NCBI GenBank assembly: GCA_040403555.1
Contig: JBBAKN010000004.1
Location: 186,001-250,000, forward strand
Direction: 5' to 3'
Length of the DNA: 64,000 nt
Origin: JAIPAN01 sp040403555
GTDB taxonomy: Bacteria; Bacteroidota; Bacteroidia; Sphingobacteriales; Sphingobacteriaceae
Program-made: the position numbers and the translations under genes
Notes under the pieces: model-generated
Seen by the model: only the letters and a program-made list of their open reading frames with translations
What the model was told of the DNA's origin: nothing
The model's database searches: none
In this document: piece after piece, positions 9,801 through 18,223 of the stretch
Numbering within the stretch: the stretch's first letter is position 1
Layout of the letters: each line of letters begins with the position of its first letter

Positions 9801-12800
9801 AGAGCAACGATTTTGAAGCCCTTAATATTGAATTTGTAGAATTATGGATGTTAGATCCATTTCTGTATAAACCCAATGCCGAAGGTGGCGATTTGTATTT
9901 CGATTTAGGTAATATATCCGAAGACATATTAAAAGATGATCGCAAATCATTAGAAAATGGCTTGCCCACCGATGGAGACCCGGCCAAAACCGATGTAACC
10001 GCTTGGGGTAGGGTGCCTAAATTACAACCCGTTATTCCAGCATTCGATAATAATCCCGCAGCTAGAAAATTACAAGATGTGGGTTTGGATGGTTTATCTG
10101 ATACCCAAGAGCAACAATTTTTCAGCAGTTTTGTAAATCAAGTAAGCCCACAATTAAATGCAACGGCTGCCGCAGCTTTAGCTGCCGATCCATCATCAGA
10201 TAATTACCAATATTTTAGAGGTAATGTATTCTCTGGTTCTGCCAGTTCTATTTTAAAACGCTACGAAAAATATAACGGTACCGAGGGAAACTCCAAAACC
10301 CAAGAACAATCTTTGGCAGAAACTGGTATTGAAAATTCAGCATCTACACCATTGCCAGATGGGGAGGATGTAAATAGAGATAATAATACCTCTAAAGCCG
10401 ATGAATATTTCGAGTACAAGGTTTCCATACGCCCACAAGATTTACAGCAGGTAGGCACCAATTTCATTTCAGATATTGTATCAACTAGTGTGAAGTTGGC
10501 CAATGGAAAACAAGAAACCGTACGTTGGATTCAGTTTAAAATTCCTTTGGCACAATTTCTTACCAAAGTGGGCAATATTCAAGATTTCAAATCCATACGT
10601 TTTGTGCGTTCCTATATGACCAATTTTGCCGATACCACCATTTTGCGTTTAGCCAAACTACAGTTGGTACGTGGCGAATGGCGCCGCTACAATGCCGAAA
10701 ATAATTTGGCTAAAGTAATTGCTGATCCGGCGCTCATTAACCCAGGTTTAGACAATTCTAGCTTAGAAGTAAGTGCGGTAAATATCGAAGAAAATGGCAA
10801 ACGAACCCCTATCCCGTATGTTACTCCCCCCGGTATTGTGCGTGAATTAGATTACAGCGGATATAGTGCCAATACCCGCCAAAACGAGCAATCCCTATCG
10901 GTTAGAGTAAAAAGTTTAAAAGATGGCTATGGCAGAGCGGCTTTCCGTACTTCCTTTAACGATTTTAGATCGTACCGGCGTTTGGAAATGTTCATCCACG
11001 CCGAAAGTGCCAATCCGGTAAATCCGATTAACGATAAAGATGTGAGCGCTTTTATTCGCATAGGTAGCGATAATCAAGATAACTATTACGAATACAGTAT
11101 CCCATTAATAATTACGGCACCCAATACCAGTGATGCCAATGCTATTTGGCCTGCCGAAAACAAATTGGATGTACCGCTGAGCTTGTTTCAAATTGCCAAA
11201 ACGGCCCGTAATAATGCGCAATTAAGTGGGCAGCCCTGGCCACCCAATGTGCCTTTCCAATATAGCGACGGACAAAATACCGTTACTGTAATGGGGCAAC
11301 CTGATATGAGTAAGGTACGGGTGTATATGCTAGGTGTACGCAACCCATTGAAAACAATAGTAAACTCTGGCGACGATGGCTTAGATAAAAACGCAGAAGT
11401 GTGGTTTAACGAACTACGTTTAAGTGATTTTGACGAACGCGGGGGTTGGGCGGCTACCGCTAGGTTAAATGCCAAGCTAGCCGATTTTGCTGATGTATCG
11501 GTATCGGGCAGTAGAAGCACCAACGGTTTCGGTTCCTTAGATCGTAAGGTGAGTGAACGCAACCGTAACGATCAATCTATAGTTGATGTATCATCGAGCA
11601 TAGAAGCTGGCAAACTATTCCCACAACGGTCGGGTATCAAAATCCCGATGTTTGTGAATTTCTCTCAGCAGGTAAGCACGCCCATGTTCGATCCTCGGGC
11701 ACCCGATATTGAGCTTAAAAATGCTTTAAATAATTCGCCTAAATCGGTACAAAAAGATATTTTAAACGTGGTGCAAGATTTTACCACCCGTAAGAGCATC
11801 AACTTTACCAATGTGCACAAAATTAAAACCAATACAGAGAGTAAACCTAAACTATGGGATATTGAGAATTGGAGCGCCAGCTATGCCTTTACCGAATACA
11901 ATCACCGCGATTTTATTAACCAGCAAAGCATTCAAAAAACCTATAAAGCAGGCTTGGCCTATACGTATTCACGGCAGGCCAAATCTATAAGTCCCTTTGC
12001 TAAAATTATAAAGAAAAACAGTTTAGCACTATTGAGAGATATTAACTTCAGCATCTTCCCGTCGGTATTAAATTTCCGTATAGATGTAGATCGGATGTAC
12101 TCGGAAAATACGCTCAGAAATAACGATCCGAACAATTTTATTCCGGTGCGCACCACCTATAACAAGAATTTTCAGATGACCCGTTTATACGGCATCAGTT
12201 GGAATTTAACCCGTTCTCTACAGCTCGATTTTAATGCCACAAATTATTCGATTATTGATGAACCCGATGGGCGCATTAATGGCTTGAAACGAGATACACT
12301 TTGGCAAAACCTAATGCGCTTAGGCCGCACTACCGATTATGGCCATACCGCAAACCTTACCTACAATGTACCCATTAGTAAAATCCCGGGCTTTAATTGG
12401 ATAACCCTTACTACTCGGTATGGAACTACGTTTAACTGGAAAACAGAACCCTTATCAAGCATAAACGATCCTAGTATTAACTTGGGAAATAGCATTCAAA
12501 ATACCCGAATACTTCAGTTAAATCCATCCTTTAACTTTAGTTCGTTGTATAATAAAATTGGTTTTTTAAAGCGGATAAATACCGATGAAACGGCTAGCAA
12601 ATTCGTGAAAGCCTTGGTACATACGCTTACTAGCCTTAAAAATATTAGCGGAGCCTATACCCGAACGCAAGGTACCTTTTTGCCCGGTTACTTGCCTAAA
12701 ACTACAGCCCTTGGCCAAGATTTTTCGAGCGATGCGCCTGGTTGGGATTTTTTATTTGGTAGCCAGCGTGATATTAGACCACGAGCTATTACCGAGGGTT

Positions 12801-13957
12801 GGATTACGAAGGACCCACTTTTAAATCAACTCTACATAACCGGTTTAAAAGAAGATCTCAATTTTAGAGGAACCCTAGAGCCTATAAAAGATTTGCGAAT
12901 AGAATTAACCGCACTAAAAAGCAGCAATTTCAACTATGCTACCACCTTTAAATTTGTAGCGGCAAGTAATAGTTTCGATAACCTGAACCCCATTACTACC
13001 GGCGATTACAGCATCTCATTTTTTAGCTTTGGTACCGCCTTTAAAAAAGATAAACCAGGCAGTGCCGCTAATTTATTCCGCCAATTTGAAAGTAACCGAT
13101 CGGTTATTTCCCAACGCTTGGGCGCCTTAAATTCGAATTCATCGGGAGTAGCCAATGGCTTTTCCGATGGTTATGGTAAAGCTTCGCAAGATGTGGTAAT
13201 TTCTTCTTTCTTAGCAGCCTATAGTGGCAAATCGGCTGATAAAATTAGTTTAAATACCTTCCCTAAAATCCCTATTCCGAACTGGCGAATGAACTATAGC
13301 GGCTTAAGCAGCTTACCTTTCTTAAGCGATATTTTCGCTTCTATAGATATCAATCACGCTTATAAATCTACCTATAGCATTAATGGATTTAACTCCTTAG
13401 CCCGCTATACCGAGAGTAACGGCAAAGTGAACGTGCGTGATGTAAGCAACAACTTCTTACCTAAATATCAATTTAACCAAGTAACCTTGTTTGAGCAGTT
13501 TGTTCCGCTTTTAGGCATCGATATGCGCTTTAAAAATAATTTAAGCTCCAATTTTGAATATCGAAAATCGAGAACCATGGGCTTAAGTTTAGCGAATAGC
13601 CAGTTGGCTTTACAAACCGATGAAGCCATTGTATTTGGCTTGGGCTACAGAACCACCGATTTTAGATTCCCTTTTGGTTTATTTAAAAGCCTAAAAATGA
13701 ATAATGATTTAAACTTTAAATTAGATTTTGCCATTAACGATCGTAAGACATTGATTTACCGGGCCGATGTAACCGATGCCGAAGTCTCTTCTGGAGCTAA
13801 AAATATCACTTACCGTCCATCAGTAGATTATGTATTAAACCAGCGTTTAAACTTGCGCATTTTTTACGATGGCAACATTACTAAACCCTATACTTCACAA
13901 AGCTTCAATACCTCCTTTAGTAATTTTGGTTTTACCCTCCGTTTTGCCATTCAATAA
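6899..13957 (+). CDS. sprA: Cell surface protein SprA, type IX secretion translocon
   Basis: A 2352-residue protein, the usual giant length of SprA. The start is a TTG at 6899: it opens directly into a signal peptide (MRKTTYVFLFFLSG, cleaved near VFAQ), and no ATG lies near it. SprA forms the very large outer-membrane barrel through which type IX cargo passes, and in gliding species it supports adhesin export. Visible support includes the dispersed aromatic beta-strand pattern, the length, the C-terminal strand ending FTLRFAIQ, and the ruvA-sprA-gcvH context. No internal stop or frameshift is seen. A matching cargo protein, the S8 protease with a sorting domain, is encoded at 50.5-54.7 kb. 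Confidence 0.93.
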   Translation: MRKTTYVFLFFLSGVLFGISQQVFAQGKAPISSDSLTLRYPIKDSKSLVFGRSFGLSLPNPSNIKRSVVFNPLTKQYTIQDNIGSQFFRNPYYLSIPEYQRFENKQLLKNTWRDLADQSVSAARQPGFIPPVKINSRSFERLFGGSTIEIIPQGSAELTFAGRINKNENPLFNERQRKQGNFDFNQRIQMNLVGQVGEKLKISTNYNTEAQFDFENQVKLDYTGKEDEIVRKVEAGNVSLPLSSSLITGSQALFGLKTQLQFGKLGVTSIFSQQKSQSKEITITNGAQQNEFRLLADSYEANKHYFLSQFFRNQYNLALKKLPIISSNINITKIEVWVTNRVGTTTDSRDVLAFMDLGENSPYNQAQIQGGVAYSSYPAGFSGPGFAQQSNNLLQTLPLGARLTNSNAINVYFQANGATDNFAKLTYARKLTDKEYAISPQLGYISLNTPLNADEVLAVAYRYTVNGTEYQVGEFSADLPVNNEIPEVLYVKLLKNETLKTNLPTWDLMMKNIYSLGAYQVSSSDFRLNIFRLDEQSGVEKPQMTEGQNTNGKLWLQLTNLDNINQQNDRKPDGFFDFIQGITIDALNGRITFPTVEPFGADLAAQFTPAEAALAAKYVYQPLYDLTKADAQQLYPQLNRYILKGTYQSQVSSEFQLNAINIPEGSVQVIAGTIPLQEGVDFTIDYNIGRVRILNQALLNSGQSIRIKLENSELFGMQQRSLFGTRFDYRANKKLNLGATLLNLTERPLTPKVNIGDEPISNTIWGLDMNYQSDSRWLTRMVDKIPFISTKEKSSITFSGEFAKFIPGHPSALNFAGTKNGSSYLDDFEATRSLIDLKSAITWQISGTPQLFPESQQFNNLTYGFNRARIAFYNIDPIFYNRSGSGTPADVKLNANELSNHYSREVLEKEVFPFKDSPTGQPLFLPTLNMAFYPNERGPYNYTNAGLNGDGKLLNPKTRWGGMFRKLESNDFEALNIEFVELWMLDPFLYKPNAEGGDLYFDLGNISEDILKDDRKSLENGLPTDGDPAKTDVTAWGRVPKLQPVIPAFDNNPAARKLQDVGLDGLSDTQEQQFFSSFVNQVSPQLNATAAAALAADPSSDNYQYFRGNVFSGSASSILKRYEKYNGTEGNSKTQEQSLAETGIENSASTPLPDGEDVNRDNNTSKADEYFEYKVSIRPQDLQQVGTNFISDIVSTSVKLANGKQETVRWIQFKIPLAQFLTKVGNIQDFKSIRFVRSYMTNFADTTILRLAKLQLVRGEWRRYNAENNLAKVIADPALINPGLDNSSLEVSAVNIEENGKRTPIPYVTPPGIVRELDYSGYSANTRQNEQSLSVRVKSLKDGYGRAAFRTSFNDFRSYRRLEMFIHAESANPVNPINDKDVSAFIRIGSDNQDNYYEYSIPLIITAPNTSDANAIWPAENKLDVPLSLFQIAKTARNNAQLSGQPWPPNVPFQYSDGQNTVTVMGQPDMSKVRVYMLGVRNPLKTIVNSGDDGLDKNAEVWFNELRLSDFDERGGWAATARLNAKLADFADVSVSGSRSTNGFGSLDRKVSERNRNDQSIVDVSSSIEAGKLFPQRSGIKIPMFVNFSQQVSTPMFDPRAPDIELKNALNNSPKSVQKDILNVVQDFTTRKSINFTNVHKIKTNTESKPKLWDIENWSASYAFTEYNHRDFINQQSIQKTYKAGLAYTYSRQAKSISPFAKIIKKNSLALLRDINFSIFPSVLNFRIDVDRMYSENTLRNNDPNNFIPVRTTYNKNFQMTRLYGISWNLTRSLQLDFNATNYSIIDEPDGRINGLKRDTLWQNLMRLGRTTDYGHTANLTYNVPISKIPGFNWITLTTRYGTTFNWKTEPLSSINDPSINLGNSIQNTRILQLNPSFNFSSLYNKIGFLKRINTDETASKFVKALVHTLTSLKNISGAYTRTQGTFLPGYLPKTTALGQDFSSDAPGWDFLFGSQRDIRPRAITEGWITKDPLLNQLYITGLKEDLNFRGTLEPIKDLRIELTALKSSNFNYATTFKFVAASNSFDNLNPITTGDYSISFFSFGTAFKKDKPGSAANLFRQFESNRSVISQRLGALNSNSSGVANGFSDGYGKASQDVVISSFLAAYSGKSADKISLNTFPKIPIPNWRMNYSGLSSLPFLSDIFASIDINHAYKSTYSINGFNSLARYTESNGKVNVRDVSNNFLPKYQFNQVTLFEQFVPLLGIDMRFKNNLSSNFEYRKSRTMGLSLANSQLALQTDEAIVFGLGYRTTDFRFPFGLFKSLKMNNDLNFKLDFAINDRKTLIYRADVTDAEVSSGAKNITYRPSVDYVLNQRLNLRIFYDGNITKPYTSQSFNTSFSNFGFTLRFAIQ

Positions 13958-13972
13958 TACAGCGTTTATGTA

Positions 13973-14003
13973 TTGATAATCTACCTCATTAACCCTATTT
14001 TTG
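13973..14003 (+). promoter_or_regulatory. Candidate promoter for gcvH
   Basis: TTG (13973-13975), 20 bases, then TATTTTTG (13996-14003), which matches the Bacteroidota -7 consensus. The gcvH ATG is 19 bases downstream. This suggests gcvH has its own start although it follows sprA closely. Confidence 0.5.
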
Positions 14004-14022
14004 AACAAACAAAAACATAACT

Positions 14023-14403
14023 ATGAATTTCCCATCAGAACTTAAGTATACCAGCGATCACGAATGGATTAAAGTAGAAGGCAATCAAGCCTATGTAGGC
14101 ATCACCGATTTTGCCCAGCGTGAATTAGGAGATATTGTGTATATCGATATTAATTCTTTAGGCAAAACAGTAACTAAAGAAGCTGTATTTGGCACCGTTG
14201 AGGCTGTTAAAACCGTTTCTGATTTATTTATGCCGGTTGATGCCAAGGTATTGGAGTTCAATAAAAAATTAGATACCAACCCCGAATTGGTTAACCAAGA
14301 TCCTTACGGTGATGGTTGGATGGTGAAAATTGAATTTAGTGACCTTTCTCAAATAGAGGGCTTACTTTCTGCTGCAGATTATGCTGCCTCAGTAGGTGCA
14401 TAA
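14023..14403 (+). CDS. gcvH: Glycine cleavage system H protein
   Basis: A 126-residue lipoyl carrier of standard length. It opens with the conserved KYTSDHEWIKVEG. The lipoylation lysine lies in GTVEAVKTVSDLF (about residue 67), and the C-terminal region PYGDGWMVKIE is typical. GcvH shuttles the aminomethyl group between the P, T and L proteins in glycine oxidation. The T protein gene is in this window at 31.8 kb, so the system is dispersed. A promoter candidate sits just upstream. Confidence 0.95.
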   Translation: MNFPSELKYTSDHEWIKVEGNQAYVGITDFAQRELGDIVYIDINSLGKTVTKEAVFGTVEAVKTVSDLFMPVDAKVLEFNKKLDTNPELVNQDPYGDGWMVKIEFSDLSQIEGLLSAADYAASVGA

Positions 14404-14407
14404 TATC

Positions 14408-14527
14408 ATGAAAACCCGTTTTTTAGCAAGCTGTTTGGTGTTGCTAGTGCTGTTTAGCAGTTGTGGTATTTTTAAAAAATCGTGCAACTGCCCTATGGTG
14501 AAATACCAAACACAACGTTTCAAATAG
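14408..14527 (+). CDS. Small cysteine-containing lipoprotein, 39 residues
   Basis: An ORF starting 4 bases after gcvH encodes 39 residues. The first 19 form a complete lipoprotein signal peptide with lipobox LFSSC (Cys19). The mature part is about 21 residues, with KKSCNCPMV and a basic tail ending TQRFK. A signal this well formed in a reading frame tightly spaced after gcvH is unlikely to be chance. Function is unknown. The CxC pair could bind metal or form a disulfide, but that is speculation. The feoA promoter begins 6 bases after its stop. Confidence 0.6.
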   Translation: MKTRFLASCLVLLVLFSSCGIFKKSCNCPMVKYQTQRFK

Positions 14528-14533
14528 TACTTA

Positions 14534-14564
14534 TTTGGAATCATTATAAATAATACTACCTTTG
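14534..14564 (+). promoter_or_regulatory. Consensus Bacteroidota promoter for feoAB
   Basis: TTTG (14534-14537), exactly 19 bases, then TACCTTTG (14557-14564). Both boxes and the spacing match the consensus. Initiation would fall around 14569-14571, only a few bases before the GTG start at 14575, so the feoA message would be almost leaderless. I could not identify a convincing Fur box over it. Confidence 0.7.
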
Positions 14565-14574
14565 TATCACCACC

Positions 14575-14805
14575 GTGAGAAAAACAGCTAAAACACTTTC
14601 GGATTTGTCTCCGGGCGAATCTGGCATTATTAAAGAGTTTACCGACTTAGAAATGTCAGTTAAACTGATGGAAATGGGCTGTTTACCCGGTGAACCCATT
14701 TATGTAGAGCGCATTGCTCCACTAGGTGATCCGATAGCGGTAACCATCTCTGGATACCAATTAAGCCTTCGCAAACAAGAGGCTTCTACCATCATTTTAG
14801 TTTAA
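14575..14805 (+). CDS. feoA: Ferrous iron transport protein A
   Basis: A 76-residue SH3-like protein starting at GTG. It contains MEMGCLPGEPIYVERIAPLGDPIAV and the short motif ISGYQLSLRKQEA of the FeoA family. FeoA is a small cytoplasmic partner of the FeoB Fe2+ permease and probably affects its assembly. It lies 9 bases upstream of feoB and is transcribed from the promoter at 14534-14564. Confidence 0.92.
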   Translation: MRKTAKTLSDLSPGESGIIKEFTDLEMSVKLMEMGCLPGEPIYVERIAPLGDPIAVTISGYQLSLRKQEASTIILV

Positions 14806-14814
14806 AAAAAACAC

Positions 14815-16932
14815 GTGAAAAAGCAATTGAAAGTGGCGCTGGTTGGTAATCCCAACACCGGAAAGTCTACACTTTTCAATCTTTTAACGGGCTTAAATCA
14901 AAAAATTGGCAATTTCCCGGGAGTTACGGTTGATAAAAAAACGGGTATTTCTAACCTTATCCCAGGTCAAGAAGCTCAACTAATAGATCTTCCAGGAGCT
15001 TATAGTTTATATCCTAAAAGTAAAGATGAGGCGATGGTATTGGAAGTATTGGCCAATACAACAAATGAATTACACCCCGATGTGGTGGTATTTATTGCCG
15101 ATGCTACTAACCTGAAACGTAACTTACTCTTATTTTCTCAAGTTGCCGATTTAAAACTGCCCACCATTATTGCTTTAAACATGATGGATTTGGCAAAACG
15201 AGGCGGCGTGCATATCCAGATTAATAAATTAGCACAAAAACTAGGTGTGCGGGTAGTCCCAATTTCGGCACGTAATGCAGAGGGTATTGAAGCTCTTAAA
15301 CAAGCCATTGCCGATACATCTAGTATGGCTACCCAAACAGATGCCATTGATTTTTCTGAATTCTTAAACCCAATTGCGCTGCAAGAATTGCAAACAGAAC
15401 TGCGGCTAAAAGAACCTTATGAGGCATTATTAGTTGCGCATCAGTATGGGCAAACCACCTTTTTAAGCACCAAACAAAAAGAATACATAGCGGCGTGGGT
15501 AGTAGCAAACGGTTTTAAATCGCAAGATTTACAAGCGAAAGAAACCATTGCACGCTACAACGCCATTAACGAAGTATTATTTGATACAGTAAAAACCGAT
15601 ATACAACCCTTGGGCGAAAGTTATAGCAACCGCATTGATCGGGTGCTTACCCACAAGATTTGGGGTTTGGGCATTTTCATGCTCATTCTATTTACCATTT
15701 TTCAATCTATTTTTTCGTGGTCGGCATACCCCATGAGCCTCATAGAAGATGTTTTTGTTTGGCTAGGAAATACGGCACACCAGTTATTACCTGCGGGGCA
15801 ACTCACCAATTTAGTAGTAGATGGAGTTCTCTCGGGTTTAAGCGGAGTCATGGTTTTTATCCCTCAAATAGCTATTTTATTTGCCTTTATTGCCATTTTA
15901 GAAGATACGGGCTATATGGCCAGAGTTACGTTTATGATGGATCGCATTATGCGAAAGGTGGGCTTAAACGGGAAATCGGTGGTGCCTCTAATTGGCGGTT
16001 TGGCCTGTGCCGTTCCTTCTATTATGAGTGCTCGTAATATTGAGAATTGGAAAGACCGTATTATTACCATTTTGGTTACTCCTTTGGTAAGTTGCTCGGC
16101 ACGTTTACCCATTTATACCTTACTCATTTCTTTGGTGGTGCCCGATTATCGAATTTGGGGCATTTTAAATATGCAGGGCTTGGCCTTAATGGCCATGTAT
16201 GTAATTAGTTTAGTGAGTGCGGTATTGGTGGCCTGGGTATTAAAATTTATTATTAAGGCTCGGGAGCGTAACTATTTTATTATGGAATTGCCGGTATACC
16301 GTATGCCTCGTTGGAAAAACGTGGGCTATACCATGTACGATAAAGTGAAGGCTTTTGTTTTTGAGGCTGGTAAAGTCATTGTAGCCATTTCTATTATTTT
16401 GTGGGTGTTGGCTTCTTATGGTCCGGGGAATCGGTTTGCGGTTATTGATGAGCAATTTGCCAGTCCAAGCTACACAGAGCATTTTTCTTCACAGCAAGTA
16501 GCCAATTTAAAAGCTTCGGCCCGTTTAGAAAACTCCTATGCCGGCGTGCTGGGTAAAAGTATTGAGCCCGTGATTAAGCCCTTAGGTTTCGATTGGAAGA
16601 TAGGCATTGCCCTCATTACTTCTTTTGCGGCTCGTGAGGTATTTGTAGGCACCATGGCTACCTTATATAGTGCGCAGGGCGATGGCTCTCGAACAGAATC
16701 GGTACGGGATAGAATGGCCGAGGCCAGAAACCCCGATACGGGCGAATTGGTATTTACCCTACCGGTAGCTTTTTCTTTGATGATTTTTTATGCCTATGCT
16801 ATGCAGTGCATGAGTACGCTGGTGGTGGTGTACCGCGAAACCAAAAGCTGGAAATGGCCACTCATTCAATTGGTGTACATGACAGCCATGGCTTATGTAG
16901 CTAGCTTATTGGTGTATCAGTTTTTAAAATAA
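14815..16932 (+). CDS. feoB: Ferrous iron transport protein B (GTPase permease)
   Basis: A 705-residue inner-membrane Fe2+ transporter starting at GTG. The N-terminal G domain has the P-loop GNPNTGKSTLFN, the G3 motif DLPGAYSL and the G4 motif NMMD. The membrane part contains Gate-type segments (ILEDTGYMARVTF; PLIGGLACAVPS with SCSARLPIYT) and a second similar segment near the C-terminus. The length is normal. It pairs with feoA upstream. The downstream SprT-like gene starts 9 bases after its stop, suggesting one transcript. No separate FeoC is present. Confidence 0.95.
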   Translation: MKKQLKVALVGNPNTGKSTLFNLLTGLNQKIGNFPGVTVDKKTGISNLIPGQEAQLIDLPGAYSLYPKSKDEAMVLEVLANTTNELHPDVVVFIADATNLKRNLLLFSQVADLKLPTIIALNMMDLAKRGGVHIQINKLAQKLGVRVVPISARNAEGIEALKQAIADTSSMATQTDAIDFSEFLNPIALQELQTELRLKEPYEALLVAHQYGQTTFLSTKQKEYIAAWVVANGFKSQDLQAKETIARYNAINEVLFDTVKTDIQPLGESYSNRIDRVLTHKIWGLGIFMLILFTIFQSIFSWSAYPMSLIEDVFVWLGNTAHQLLPAGQLTNLVVDGVLSGLSGVMVFIPQIAILFAFIAILEDTGYMARVTFMMDRIMRKVGLNGKSVVPLIGGLACAVPSIMSARNIENWKDRIITILVTPLVSCSARLPIYTLLISLVVPDYRIWGILNMQGLALMAMYVISLVSAVLVAWVLKFIIKARERNYFIMELPVYRMPRWKNVGYTMYDKVKAFVFEAGKVIVAISIILWVLASYGPGNRFAVIDEQFASPSYTEHFSSQQVANLKASARLENSYAGVLGKSIEPVIKPLGFDWKIGIALITSFAAREVFVGTMATLYSAQGDGSRTESVRDRMAEARNPDTGELVFTLPVAFSLMIFYAYAMQCMSTLVVVYRETKSWKWPLIQLVYMTAMAYVASLLVYQFLK

Positions 16933-16941
16933 TGATGATAT

Positions 16942-17559
16942 TTGGAGGTGGATAGAATTCAACTTCTCGACCAATACTTGCCGCCGCAATGTGCTCCGCT
17001 TATTGCCCGCTGGATTGATCATTTTCAGTGTGAATTTAAAATATCGCGAAGCAGAGGGACCAAACTAGGCGATTACCGCCCTCCCTATGCAGGCCAAGGG
17101 CACCGCATTTCTATCAATTACGATTTAAATCCCTATTCTTTTTTGGTAACTAGCGTGCATGAGTTTGCACATCTGCTTACTTGGAACGAGCATAAACGCA
17201 AGGCCAAGCCTCATGGTGCTGAGTGGAAGGCCAATTTTAAACGCATGATGCGTCCTTTTTTCGAAAAGGAAGTATTCCCGACGGATATTCAGCGTGCCAT
17301 TGTGCAGTATTTGGAAAATCCGGCTGCGGCTAGTTGTAGTGATTTGCGTTTATCTCGGGCATTAAAAGCCTACGATGCCAGTCCCGATCATCTGTGTTTG
17401 TTAGAAACCCTCCCTATGGGTTCTTTGTTTAAGTGGAAACAGAATAGGGTGTTTAAGAAAGAGGCAAAAATTCGTAAGCGTTTCCGTTGTTTGGAGCCTG
17501 CTACCGGCAAGGTGTATTTGTTTAATGCGCTGGTAGAGGTGGAGGAGATAGAGGGCTAG
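16942..17559 (+). CDS. SprT-like zinc metalloprotease domain protein
   Basis: A 205-residue protein starting at TTG 16942. The HExxH motif appears as VHEFAHLLTW (about residues 72-81), followed by HGAEWKANF with the third ligand histidine, as in SprT/Spartan-like domains. The region after this is basic. Proteins of this family are often annotated as SprT-domain proteins; Spartan relatives cut DNA-protein crosslinks, but a substrate for the bacterial version cannot be named from sequence. It sits at the end of the feoAB unit, which may be only positional. Confidence 0.75.
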   Translation: MEVDRIQLLDQYLPPQCAPLIARWIDHFQCEFKISRSRGTKLGDYRPPYAGQGHRISINYDLNPYSFLVTSVHEFAHLLTWNEHKRKAKPHGAEWKANFKRMMRPFFEKEVFPTDIQRAIVQYLENPAAASCSDLRLSRALKAYDASPDHLCLLETLPMGSLFKWKQNRVFKKEAKIRKRFRCLEPATGKVYLFNALVEVEEIEG

Positions 17560-17569
17560 TTCTTTTATT

Positions 17570-17713
17570 TTTTTGCTTGATCAAAAAGGCAGGAAAGCCA
17601 AACTGAATTGGCGCACTGTTTTTATACTTTTTCCTTGATGAAAAAGTATGCAAAAAATCAAGGCAGAACGATGCTTCTGCCCACGGGCCTTTTCGCTGGC
17701 CCGCCGTTCTGCC
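17570..17713. repeat. Structured intergenic element with CTTGAT-loop hairpins
   Basis: The gap between the convergent SprT-like and VOC genes holds a chain of hairpins: TTTTTG/CAAAAA around a CTTGAT loop (17570-17587); GCCAA/TTGGC (17597-17612); a perfect 10-bp ATACTTTTTC/GAAAAAGTAT stem around the same CTTGAT loop (17624-17649); and GGCAGAACG (17662-17670) with CGTTCTGCC (17705-17713) enclosing CGGGCC/GGCCCG (17684-17703). ATCAAG at 17657-17662 is complementary to the two CTTGAT loops. I recall similar sequences between genes in related genomes, so this may be a dispersed repeat, but no second copy is in this window. It may also act as a two-sided terminator. Confidence 0.55.
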
Positions 17714-17725
17714 GGGCTTAGCTTT

Positions 17726-18139
17726 TTAGTAAATCGGTTCCCAAAGTTCTATTTTGTTGCCCTCGGGGTCTAGAATGTGTACAAATTTCCCGTAGTCGTA
17801 GGTGGTAATGTCATCTAGAACGGGTATGCCGTTTTCTTTGAGTTTGTTTACCAGAGCTTCTATATTTTGCACGGTATAATTAATCATAAACTCTTTTTTG
17901 GAGGGAGCAAAGTAGGTACTTCCTTTTTTAAAGGGGCTCCATTGCAAGGAGTTAACCTCTTCGGGTTTGTTTTTGTTTCTAGTCTGAAAGGTAGAACCCC
18001 ATTCGTTGGTTTCTAGGCCTAAATTTTTGGCATACCAGGCATTGGTTTCTTTGGGGTTTTCGGTAAAAAAGAAGATACCGCCAATGCCGGTCACTTTTGG
18101 GGTGATATCTAGTGGCTGTTTTGTTTTGGGTTTTTTCAT
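17726..18139 (-). CDS. VOC-family (glyoxalase/bleomycin resistance-like) protein
   Basis: A 137-residue protein with one vicinal-oxygen-chelate module pair. It starts with an extra basic leader (MKKPKTKQPLD), then GIGGIFFFTENPKETNAWY and ends in the typical VHILDPEGNKIELWEP, where the glutamate is the usual metal ligand. The family spans glyoxalases, dioxygenases and antibiotic-binding proteins, so the substrate is unknown. It stands alone, convergent to the SprT-like gene. Confidence 0.75.
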   Translation of the reverse strand: MKKPKTKQPLDITPKVTGIGGIFFFTENPKETNAWYAKNLGLETNEWGSTFQTRNKNKPEEVNSLQWSPFKKGSTYFAPSKKEFMINYTVQNIEALVNKLKENGIPVLDDITTYDYGKFVHILDPEGNKIELWEPIY

Positions 18140-18223
18140 GCAGAATTTGAAGCAAAGTGTTTATGCCTCACTAACGCAGAAACTCAAAAATTTAGTATCG
18201 AAGGGGCTGCTGCTTTAGAGAAA

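Noticed and set aside
14528..14574. Fur box over the feoA promoter
   Set aside because: No 19-base palindrome resembling GATAATGATAATCATTATC could be recognised. ATCATTATAAATAAT is too weak to call.
15660..16037. 125-codon open frame inside feoB on the same strand
   Set aside because: It is an out-of-frame shadow of the FeoB membrane region, with a His/Tyr/Phe-rich composition that does not look like a real protein.
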